Origin: CAYTLW01 sp964438735
Lineage (GTDB): Bacteria > Myxococcota_A > UBA9042
Direction of reading: 5' to 3'
DNA: 16,390 bases
Assembly (NCBI GenBank): GCA_964438735.1
Contig: CAYTLW010000153.1
Coordinates: 1 to 16,390, forward strand
Shown here in pieces: positions 9,947-16,390 of the stretch. The first letter of the stretch is position 1; each line of letters begins with the position of its first letter. Under the pieces are notes generated by a model. That model saw only the letters and a program-made list of their open reading frames with translations. It was not told where the DNA came from and searched no databases. The position numbers were made by a program, and so were the translations under genes.

Positions 9947-10513
9947 CTACCCGCCCCGACCCGTCGTCGGCGCCACTTTGGCAGCCTGCAACACGCCGAG
10001 GTGATAATTGCTGATGGTCACCGTCTTGGCGTTCAGGTCCACGGTCACCTCGCCGATGGCCTCCACGTTGCCGCCGTCGATCAGCTGCAGCACCGACAGG
10101 GCCGCAGCGCCGCCCGCCGGCAGCTTGGCGTCGTCGTAGGGCACGGTGATCTGGATCTCCTTTTCAAAGGGCGCGTCATCCGGCGTGCAGTGAGCCGCGG
10201 GGCCGGCGCCGGCGTAGAGCGGGTGCTTTACGTCCCCCACCTGCGTGCACTTGATCCATCCCTCCGCTATGAGCGCGCCTGCAGGGATGACCAGGCGGAA
10301 GCCTTCCAGCGGTCCGCCGATGGGAGCGATGTCGCCGCCGTCCGCGCCTACCAGGGCTTTGAACACCTCGGGTGTGCGCGTCTCCGCCTGGTCCACCGTG
10401 CCGGAGTCGGGCAGGGCCAGCGGGACTCCGCCGGGCGAGCCGGACGGTCCGCAGGCGACGGCCAGGGTCATAATCGCCAGCAAACACGGGAGGGACGATC
10501 GGCTACAGGCCAT
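9947..10513 (-). CDS. small ZU5-like lipoprotein
   Basis: The protein has 188 aa. ATG at 10513 is supported by AGGAG at 10521-10525 and by an immediate lipoprotein signal ending LAVAC (Cys21). The longer frame upstream encodes Arg/Ala-rich sequence with no signal. After a Gly/Pro/Asp linker, residues ~45-180 have a ZU5-like layout: a GADGGDI turn, then FRLVIPAGAL, then a KEIQITVPYDD strand and a final strand with SNYHLGVLQ. In Myxococcota such domains are common in secreted lipoproteins, often as structural or self-cleavage-prone beta-sandwiches. Function in this protein is unknown. It leads the minus-strand array, 7 bp before the beta-helix gene, and faces the acylase gene across the divergent region. 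Confidence 0.85.
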   Translation of the reverse strand: MACSRSSLPCLLAIMTLAVACGPSGSPGGVPLALPDSGTVDQAETRTPEVFKALVGADGGDIAPIGGPLEGFRLVIPAGALIAEGWIKCTQVGDVKHPLYAGAGPAAHCTPDDAPFEKEIQITVPYDDAKLPAGGAAALSVLQLIDGGNVEAIGEVTVDLNAKTVTISNYHLGVLQAAKVAPTTGRGG

Positions 10514-10671
10514 GGCAGGACTCCTACGTTGCGCGGAGCGCGTGGGCCATGTTCTAGCGCTTGCCGCCCCAGACGACCAGCCCCCGGTTGTCGCCGCCTT
10601 CGCAGCCCGCGCCGCGATGGCTATGCTACGCTCCGCAGTCAGCCCCGCCCCCAGCACCTTCGAGGAATCCC
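10514..10671. promoter_or_regulatory. divergent promoter region
   Basis: These 158 bp separate the two oppositely transcribed arrays and should hold promoters for both. It is GC-rich. A candidate for the plus strand is listed separately. I found no convincing minus-strand promoter, only a TAGAAC at 10551-10556 with a weak -35 partner. Confidence 0.6.
10599..10627 (+). promoter_or_regulatory. candidate sigma70-type promoter for the acylase operon
   Basis: TTCGCA (10599-10604) and TATGCT (10622-10627) are 17 bp apart. Each matches the consensus hexamers at 4 of 6 positions, including TATxxT in the -10. A start of transcription near 10634 would give a leader of about 38 nt. Chance matches in a GC-rich gap are possible. 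Confidence 0.3.
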
Positions 10672-13600
10672 ATGATGCACCGTCTCCTGTTGCGAACAGG
10701 CGCCCAAGTCGTCGTGCTCGCACTCTGTGCCGCCACGCTGGCCTGCTCGGATGACACGGAGGGGCCGTCGGGCACCGACGCCAAGAAGCCCGACGCCAAG
10801 GCGCGCGCGGAGCTGCTGGAAGTGGCCGAATCGAGCAAGTTCGCCCTGCCGGGGCTGCACGGCGAGGCCTACGTCATCCGCACCGAAGGCAGCGTGCCGC
10901 ACATCTACGCCAAGGATCGTCACGACCTGGCCATGGTGCAGGGCTTCGTCATCGCCCGGGATCGCTTCTTCTTTATCGACATGGGCCGCCGATTGGGCCT
11001 GGGACGCATCGCCGAGATGCTGGGCGACGCCGGGCTGGAGCAGGACTACGAGGCGCGCATCAACGGCATGACGTCGGTGGCCGAGAACATGCTCGAGGTG
11101 GCCACCGATGAGCAGAAAGAGGTCATGGACGCGTTCGCTGCCGGCATCAACGCCTATGTGGCGGGCGCCAAGGCGGGCGATCTGCCCTTGCCCAGCGAGG
11201 TGGCCATCGCCGGACCCATGCTCGGCTTCGGCGCCTCGCCGGCCGACATGATGGAGCCGTTTACGCGGGCCGATGTGGCCGGTTTTGCGGCCGTGCTGGT
11301 CTATCAACTGGGCTACGAGACGGGCGATGTGGGCCGTGGCAAGACGGTCAAGAACCTCAACACCTACTTCGAGGGCAAACCCTTCCAGGACCTGCGCCGC
11401 AAGGGCGCCATCGCCGACATCTGGAACAACATCCGCCCGCCGGCAAAGGTCGCATCGGCCAACGGCTGGGGTCTGGAGACTGCGGATGGACCGCCCAAGC
11501 CGCCGCCACCGCCCGATCCGGCGGCGCAACGGGCGAGCGACCTGGCGCGTCGCTTGCACGTGGTGCAGGGCCCCCACGTGCCCGACTCGGTACTCGACCC
11601 GCTGATCGAGCGCCTGGAGCGATTCGAGAAGCGCCGCGGCCACGATCACGACCTGGGCTTCGGCTCCAACTCCTGGGCCGTCGCGGGCAGCGTCAGCAAA
11701 GACGGCTGGGGCCTGCTGGCGGGCGATGGCCACCTGTCGTTGACGATTCCGTCCTACTTCTACCAGCTGGGCCTGAACACCTCGGTGCTGGGCGGCGGCG
11801 ACCTGCATCAAACCGGCCTGGCGATCCCCGGATTGCCCATCATGGCCGTGGGCACCAACGGCCACGTGGCCTGGTGCCAGACCCAGCTCTTCGGCGACAT
11901 CACCGACTGGTACGTCGAAGAGCTCAAGCTGGACGCCGCCGGCGCGCCGGATAAGACGCTCTTCGAGGGCGAATACAAAGACGTGGTGGCCTTCGCCGAG
12001 AAGTTTGTCAGCGCCAAGGTGGACGCCCTGCTGCCCGACTTGAAGAGCGAGGGCGGCACCGAGACCTGGCATCGCTACGAGACCTTCGATGGCCGCCGCA
12101 TCATGCAGATAGAGGGCAAGTCGGCCAAGAAGGACACCAAGGTGGAAGCCGGTGAGACCCTGGTCAACCTGGGGGGCAAATTCGTCATCCCATCCGACAC
12201 CGACGGCGACGGCAAGGTCACCGCCATCAGCGCCGACTACACCGGCTGGGATAAGGGCAACATGTTGCTGGCGGTGGATCGCTTCGGCCACGCCAAGGAC
12301 GTGGAGAGCTTCCGCCAGGCGACCCGTGGGCTGGTCGCCTACTCGCAGAACCTCATCGCCGCCGATGGCGACGGCGACGTGCTCAATACGGGCTACCAGG
12401 CCGTGCCCTGTCGCGGCTACCTGGCGCGTGAAGAGGACGGCCACTGGGCTACTGGCTCCGATCCATCCGGGTTGCTGGACGGCACGAAATACGGCGCCTT
12501 CACCATCCCCATCAAGGATGGCGTGGTCGACGAGGGGCCCGGCAAGACCGACCCGTACGCCTGCGTGGTGCCCTTCGACAAGTATCCGCAGTCCAAGAGC
12601 CCCAAGCGCGGCTACGTGGTGACCGCCAACAACGACCTGGGCGGCTTCACCTTCGACAACTCGTTGACCAACGATCCCTGGTACGTGGGCGGGCCCTGGC
12701 TGGCCGGCTACCGGGCGCAGACCATCACCAACGAGCTGGAGAAAGCGGCCAAAGCAGGCACCGCGGATGTGAAGAAGATGGCCGAGGTGCAGGCCAATGT
12801 GCGCTCGCCTATGGGCGGCACCTATGTGCCCGCGCTGATCGCGGCGTTGAAGTCCGCGGCCGACAAAGCCGCCAACGACGCCGACCTGTCAGTCGCCGAT
12901 ACGCGCCTGGTCAACCTGTACGAGTCGGTCACCCCGGCGGTGATGGCCGAGGTGCAGCAACGCCTGGAGGGCTGGCAGAAGGCGGACTATCCGGCGAGTT
13001 CTGGCGTGACCACCTTCTACAACTCCGTCGACGAGGCCGAGGAGAAGGCCGCCGTCGCGACCATGATCTTCAACGCCTGGATGGGTCGCTTCATGAACAA
13101 GGTCTTCAACGACGAGCCCATGCCGGGCATCTGGCGCTTCAGCGGCAGCACCGGTCGGGCGCGCGCGCTGCAGCTCTTCATCAACGGCCGCGGCACCGAC
13201 AACCCGGCCAACCTGGCCTCGTTCAACAAGGACACCGGCGAGTCGATCTTCTTCGACATCATGAGCACCAAACCCGTCGAGCGCAGCGACGAGGTGATGT
13301 TGATGGCGCTGGTGGAGACCCTGGCCTTCCTGCGCGGTCCGCCGGGCAAGGAGGCGGGCACGGGCGGCTTCGGCAACCAGGACATGAAGACCTGGCTCTG
13401 GGGCTTGCGTCACCAGGTCAAGTTCGAGTCCACCATCGGCGACTTCTTCGACGATGGCGGCAACCTCAAGGCGCTCACCGACCAGTTCGCCATCACCACC
13501 AAGACCCACAAGCTGGCCGATAAATTCGCCCCGGGCGACCCGCGCATCCCCTTGAAGTGGTTCCCGCGCCAGGGCGACGCCTTCACCGTCGACGCCGCGG

Positions 13601-13845
13601 GCGGGGTCAAGACCGATCGCTGGCACTATGGCTCTGGGCCGGTCTTCCGCATGGCCATCGGCCTCAAGGACGGCAAGGTGGAGGGCGTGAACATCGTGCC
13701 CGGCGGCCAATCTGCCCTGAAAGATTCGGACTTCTTCGCCGACCAGGCGCGCCTGTGGCTGGAGAACAAGACCTGGCCCATGCGCTTCCACGTCGACCAG
13801 GTGGTGGCCGGGGCGACCGCGAGAGAGAGCTATGCGCCCGAATAG
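10672..13845 (+). CDS. penicillin-acylase-family Ntn hydrolase (S45), lipoprotein
   Basis: The protein has 1057 aa and cleaves an amide bond between an acyl group and an amine (family knowledge). The substrate is not predictable here. ATG at 10672 follows GAGGA (10662-10666); the next ATG, at 10675, is nearly as good. The signal ends ATLAC (Cys25), a permissive lipobox. The A-chain opens with VIRTEGSVPHIYA and GFVIARDRFFFIDM. A long variable segment (~222-331) includes PPKPPPPPDP and a charged, His-containing stretch. The nucleophile is Ser332 in GFGSNSWAV, the new N-terminus after self-cleavage. GDGHLSL (His354), NLIAADGDGDV, TANND (Asn653, the likely oxyanion-hole residue) and the C-terminal GGQSALKDSDFFADQ follow the S45 order. 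It is longer than the usual 750-850 aa because of inserts, including a DTDGDGKVT calcium-loop-like piece at 509-517. It probably anchors in the outer membrane. Confidence 0.96.
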   Translation: MMHRLLLRTGAQVVVLALCAATLACSDDTEGPSGTDAKKPDAKARAELLEVAESSKFALPGLHGEAYVIRTEGSVPHIYAKDRHDLAMVQGFVIARDRFFFIDMGRRLGLGRIAEMLGDAGLEQDYEARINGMTSVAENMLEVATDEQKEVMDAFAAGINAYVAGAKAGDLPLPSEVAIAGPMLGFGASPADMMEPFTRADVAGFAAVLVYQLGYETGDVGRGKTVKNLNTYFEGKPFQDLRRKGAIADIWNNIRPPAKVASANGWGLETADGPPKPPPPPDPAAQRASDLARRLHVVQGPHVPDSVLDPLIERLERFEKRRGHDHDLGFGSNSWAVAGSVSKDGWGLLAGDGHLSLTIPSYFYQLGLNTSVLGGGDLHQTGLAIPGLPIMAVGTNGHVAWCQTQLFGDITDWYVEELKLDAAGAPDKTLFEGEYKDVVAFAEKFVSAKVDALLPDLKSEGGTETWHRYETFDGRRIMQIEGKSAKKDTKVEAGETLVNLGGKFVIPSDTDGDGKVTAISADYTGWDKGNMLLAVDRFGHAKDVESFRQATRGLVAYSQNLIAADGDGDVLNTGYQAVPCRGYLAREEDGHWATGSDPSGLLDGTKYGAFTIPIKDGVVDEGPGKTDPYACVVPFDKYPQSKSPKRGYVVTANNDLGGFTFDNSLTNDPWYVGGPWLAGYRAQTITNELEKAAKAGTADVKKMAEVQANVRSPMGGTYVPALIAALKSAADKAANDADLSVADTRLVNLYESVTPAVMAEVQQRLEGWQKADYPASSGVTTFYNSVDEAEEKAAVATMIFNAWMGRFMNKVFNDEPMPGIWRFSGSTGRARALQLFINGRGTDNPANLASFNKDTGESIFFDIMSTKPVERSDEVMLMALVETLAFLRGPPGKEAGTGGFGNQDMKTWLWGLRHQVKFESTIGDFFDDGGNLKALTDQFAITTKTHKLADKFAPGDPRIPLKWFPRQGDAFTVDAAGGVKTDRWHYGSGPVFRMAIGLKDGKVEGVNIVPGGQSALKDSDFFADQARLWLENKTWPMRFHVDQVVAGATARESYAPE
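11665..11667 (+). other. catalytic Ser332 codon, predicted B-chain N-terminus
   Basis: This is the TCC codon for the serine in GFG-SNSW. In the family, the chain is cut just before this residue, and its free amino group then acts in catalysis. A spacer peptide from the preceding variable segment may also be released. Confidence 0.85.
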
Positions 13846-16270
13846 GTTCAGCCAACTACACATGAAGAGAGGGCATCGGCTGCCCGTCATCCTGGCGGCG
13901 CACCTGCTGCTGGCCGGCGCCTGCAGTCAGGAGGGGCCCGACAGCACTGCCAATGACGTCTGGGTAGACGCAGGCGGTCCCGATGTCACCGCCAGCGATA
14001 GTGACGCCGCCGTTGCTATCGATGCCGGCCCCGATGCGATCCCGCCCAAACAGGACACAAACCCCGACGCCGGTCCCATCGTGCCCCTGGTGGAGCCCTG
14101 GAATCCGGCGTTCCAGTGGCAGGCTGCGGGCAAGTTGCCATGTCCCGTGCCGGCCTCCGACGAAGATCGCTTCGCCGAGCTGATGGCCGAGGTGGGGCTG
14201 GACCGCACCGCCGGCATCCCCAAGGGTCTGATCAGCCAGTTCGGTGGCAACATCGCCGACGATCCGCAGCGGCTGGGTCACTTCCACCAGGTGCAGGCGG
14301 ATATCGACGGTCGAGGACCCTGCTGGAGCGGCAACATCGTCAGCGGCATGGACCAGGCGGTGCTCTCGGACCACCCCATGACCAGCATGCTCGCCGAAGC
14401 CGCCGCGGCGCTGGGCGTGACCATCTCGGTGGGCGGCCCCTTCGTGCTGGCCCATCCGGACCAGCCGCTGGTGGAGGCGTTGCGGGCGATTCACATCCAG
14501 GAGGGCGGGACCTTCGACGAGGCGGCGGTGAAAAAGGCGGCCGAGACCGTGCCCATGGCGGTGCAGGTGGTGGCGGCGAAACTCCTGCTGGGCGCCTTGG
14601 CGGCGGTGCCCCTGCGCGACCAGTTTCTGTGGCAATCGGGCAAGCCGGAGCGTTTCAAGGCCTGGTTCGACAAGGGCTCCGGGCTCTGGCTGCCGGTCAA
14701 GGGGGGCTATATCGACCCGGGCAACAAGGCCGACGCCGACGTCTTCCGGCTGGAGAAGGGCTACAAGGCCCTCTTCGAAGGCGGCGGGCGGCTGCTGCAG
14801 GCGCTGGACGAGACGGCTCTTGTGGCGGCGGTCTATGCCGGCAAATTCAGCTTCAACGCGACCACGCCGTGGGGTCGCGTGGTGCTGCGCGGCGGCGACG
14901 ACGACGTCTGGTCGGACGACGATCCCGAGCTCAAGGGTGACATCCTGTTGGCCCTGGATACGGGCGGCGACGACACCTGGCGCATCGCCGCCGGGGCCAA
15001 TACCTCGGCCTCGAACCCGGTCTCCATGGCCATCGATCTGGGCGGCGACGACCTGTACACCTACGACGAGATGAAGGGCGTCAAGGTCGCTCCCGGACGA
15101 ATGCCGCCCGACGCCGACGGCACGGTCAAGGGCGCAGGGCGCGACTGGCTGCGGCCGCAGAGCTACTCCAACTACAACCGGCAGGGCTCCGGACGGCTGG
15201 GCTACGGCGTGCTGGTGGACCTGGGCGGCGGCAAGGATGTCTATCGCTCGCCCCGCATGGCCCAGGGGCACGCGCAGTTTGGCGTGGGCCTGCTCTGGGA
15301 TGACGGCGGTGATGACCACTACATGGGCGAAAAGGGCGTGCAGGCGTCGGCGTTTGGCGGCGTGGCGATCCTCTACGACGGCGGCGGCAGCGACACCTAT
15401 CGGGCGTTCCACTCCTCGCAGGGTTTCGGCTGGCTGTCGTCGTTCGGGTTGCTCTACGACCGCGGCGGTCACGACGGCTACGAGTGCGTGGTCGACGAGG
15501 TGCTGGTCTTCGCCTCGCCGCAGACGCCCAAGAACGCCAACGGCTCGCTCTGCCAGGGCACGGCGTTCGGCATGCGACGACCCGAGGGCAACTCCGACCA
15601 TCGCAGCGGCGGCATCGCCCTGCTGCGCGACCGATCCGGCGACGACATCTACATGGGCTCGACGTTTGTGCAGGGCACCGGCTACTGGTTCGGCACGGGC
15701 ATCCTGGCCGACGCCGAGGGCGACGATGAGTACGACGGCCTCTTCTACGCCCAGGGCGCTGCGGCGCACTTCGCCATGGCCATGTTCCTGGAGGGCGGCG
15801 GCAACGACACCTACAACAAGGTGCTCAAGCCCATCCACTCGGTGCTGGGCCTGGGCCATGACTTCAGCAGCGTGCTCTTCATCGACGAGGCGGGCGACGA
15901 CAACTACCGCGGCAAGACCCGGGCCATGGGCGCGGCCAAATGCCACGGCCACGGCATCTTCGTCGACAACGGCGGCGATGACCGCTACGAGGCGCTGGAG
16001 AACAAGTCCATCGGCTGGGCCACCGATTACGACGGCAAACCGGGCAGCTGCGGCAACTATACCAAGGTGCAGTCGCTGGGCTTCTTCGTCGATATCGGCG
16101 GCAAGGACGAGTACATCAAGCCGGACGCTACCGGCTATGGCGACAACAAGCTCTGGGTCACGGATGATCCGGATGATAAGGACGCTCAGGAATTCAGCGG
16201 TGGCATCGACAGTGCTGATGGGGACAGCACGATGCATGTGAGCGAGGCGCCGGTGGGGGGCGGGGGGTGA
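13832..16270 (+). CDS. lipoprotein with 13 GGDDxY-type repeats (beta-solenoid-like)
   Basis: The protein has 812 aa. ATG at 13832 lies inside the acylase gene (14-bp overlap) after GAGAGAGAGCT. An inner ATG at 13862 would keep the signal but has no ribosome site. The lipoprotein signal ends LLLAGAC (Cys31). A 55-residue Asp/Ala/Pro stalk (NDVWVDAGGPDVTASD, IDAGPDAIPP) follows. Residues ~88-345 form a globular, mostly helical region without a motif I recognise; it has Cys104 and Cys164. Residues ~350-761 carry 13 motifs of the form hydrophobic-Asp-x-Gly-Gly-Asp-Asp-x-Tyr/Trp (for example LLWDDGGDDHY, IFVDNGGDDRY). Between many of them lies a QG-x-x-x-x-x-GxG stretch. Spacing is mostly 26-27 residues, so this is not the RTX nonapeptide. 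The pattern suggests a solenoid, perhaps calcium-binding through the acidic pairs. The role is unknown; coupling to the acylase suggests a joint job. Confidence 0.93.
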   Translation: MRPNRFSQLHMKRGHRLPVILAAHLLLAGACSQEGPDSTANDVWVDAGGPDVTASDSDAAVAIDAGPDAIPPKQDTNPDAGPIVPLVEPWNPAFQWQAAGKLPCPVPASDEDRFAELMAEVGLDRTAGIPKGLISQFGGNIADDPQRLGHFHQVQADIDGRGPCWSGNIVSGMDQAVLSDHPMTSMLAEAAAALGVTISVGGPFVLAHPDQPLVEALRAIHIQEGGTFDEAAVKKAAETVPMAVQVVAAKLLLGALAAVPLRDQFLWQSGKPERFKAWFDKGSGLWLPVKGGYIDPGNKADADVFRLEKGYKALFEGGGRLLQALDETALVAAVYAGKFSFNATTPWGRVVLRGGDDDVWSDDDPELKGDILLALDTGGDDTWRIAAGANTSASNPVSMAIDLGGDDLYTYDEMKGVKVAPGRMPPDADGTVKGAGRDWLRPQSYSNYNRQGSGRLGYGVLVDLGGGKDVYRSPRMAQGHAQFGVGLLWDDGGDDHYMGEKGVQASAFGGVAILYDGGGSDTYRAFHSSQGFGWLSSFGLLYDRGGHDGYECVVDEVLVFASPQTPKNANGSLCQGTAFGMRRPEGNSDHRSGGIALLRDRSGDDIYMGSTFVQGTGYWFGTGILADAEGDDEYDGLFYAQGAAAHFAMAMFLEGGGNDTYNKVLKPIHSVLGLGHDFSSVLFIDEAGDDNYRGKTRAMGAAKCHGHGIFVDNGGDDRYEALENKSIGWATDYDGKPGSCGNYTKVQSLGFFVDIGGKDEYIKPDATGYGDNKLWVTDDPDDKDAQEFSGGIDSADGDSTMHVSEAPVGGGG
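14879..16114 (+). repeat. 13-copy GGDDxY repeat region, 26-27-residue period
   Basis: The aromatic residue of each motif falls at 360, 383, 409, 471, 497, 523, 550, 607, 634, 661, 692, 719 and 761 of the 812-aa protein. Intervals are 23, 26, 62, 26, 26, 27, 57, 27, 27, 31, 27 and 42, so a 26-27-residue coil is interrupted by loops at about 410-460, 551-596 and 720-750. Consensus by eye: [V/I/L]-[L/F/V]-x-D-x-G-G-x-D-x-Y. DNA copies are diverged, so this is an old protein repeat and not a recent tandem duplication. Confidence 0.85.
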
Positions 16271-16390
16271 GGTTGGGGAGATAGTATTGGATGGCTGCCT
16301 TGGTGCACCAGGCTCGCACCGGGCGAGTCGGACCCGTCGAGGAGGCTGCCGCCGGCATTTGGGCGAGCGCCGTTTCGAGGGCGCCCTAGT
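16271..16390. other. non-coding end of window
   Basis: These 120 bp after the last stop hold no convincing gene. They contain a perfect TGGTGCACCA palindrome at 16301-16310, and GGTGC/GCACC arms that could form a short hairpin, but no T-run. No terminator can be called. Transcription may continue beyond the window. Confidence 0.5.

Noticed and set aside
10514..10723. Longer start (10723) for the ZU5-like lipoprotein
   Set aside because: The extra 70 residues are Arg/Ala/Ser-rich, would cross the acylase start, and push the lipoprotein signal inside; AGGAG sits before 10513.
10639..12444. 601-codon minus-strand frame opposite the acylase
   Set aside because: Antisense to a clear S45 acylase and lacks any motif of its own.
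14879..16114. Calling the GGDDxY repeats RTX/haemolysin-type calcium repeats
   Set aside because: RTX units repeat every 9 residues as GGxGxDxUx. Here the period is 26-27 and the middle Gly of the RTX motif is mostly Asp or another residue.
13856..16237. 793-codon minus-strand frame opposite the GGDDxY-repeat gene
   Set aside because: Val/Ala/His/Gln-rich antisense of a repeat gene with no recognisable motif; the plus-strand reading has a lipoprotein signal and a regular repeat.
16299..16312. Near-palindrome around TGGTGCACCA
   Set aside because: Short, no T-run, no second copy seen in the window, so neither a terminator nor an operator can be claimed.

Overview
This is a high-GC stretch with no RNA genes, no mobile elements and no CRISPR. 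It most resembles Myxococcota (former Deltaproteobacteria). The case for that is the protein types: lipoproteins with Asp/Ala/Pro-rich stalks, Cys-rich CPxG segments fused to a DUF1565/right-handed beta-helix, CxxC fibre-like exported proteins with a P-domain, a ZU5-like lipoprotein, and a secreted prolyl oligopeptidase. The phylum is an inference; there is no marker gene.

Layout. Two gene arrays diverge from one 158-bp intergenic region (10514-10671). The minus-strand array reads from right to left: a small ZU5-like lipoprotein (9947-10513); a 969-aa Cys-rich beta-helix lipoprotein starting 7 bp later at a GTG (7030-9939); an exported prolyl oligopeptidase of family S9A with its Ser-Asp-His triad intact (4722-6956); a 611-aa exported multidomain protein with CxxC motifs, a P-domain and a C1q-like C-terminus (2821-4656); a 749-aa exported protein joining HEAT-like repeats to about eight glycine-zipper hairpin repeats (460-2709); and a 122-codon fragment of a pectate-lyase-like protein that looks like a decayed remnant (75-443). 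An imperfect hairpin follows that last stop codon. The plus-strand array holds a 1057-aa penicillin-acylase-type Ntn hydrolase lipoprotein (10672-13845), overlapped by 14 bp by an 812-aa lipoprotein (13832-16270) with 13 copies of a GGDDxY-type motif at a 26-27-residue period.

How the genes fit together. Every intact gene begins with a signal peptide, usually of the lipoprotein type, so the window is an envelope/secretome cluster and not a metabolic operon. Two are recognisable hydrolases (proline-specific peptidase; amide acylase), and the others look like surface, adhesive or scaffold proteins. The tightest functional link visible is the overlapping acylase + GGDDxY-repeat pair. No substrate can be assigned from sequence alone.

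No intergenic stretch exceeds 300 bp. Gaps are 1-74, 444-459, 2710-2820, 4657-4721, 6957-7029, 9940-9946, 10514-10671 and 16271-16390; what they hold is given under features and findings.
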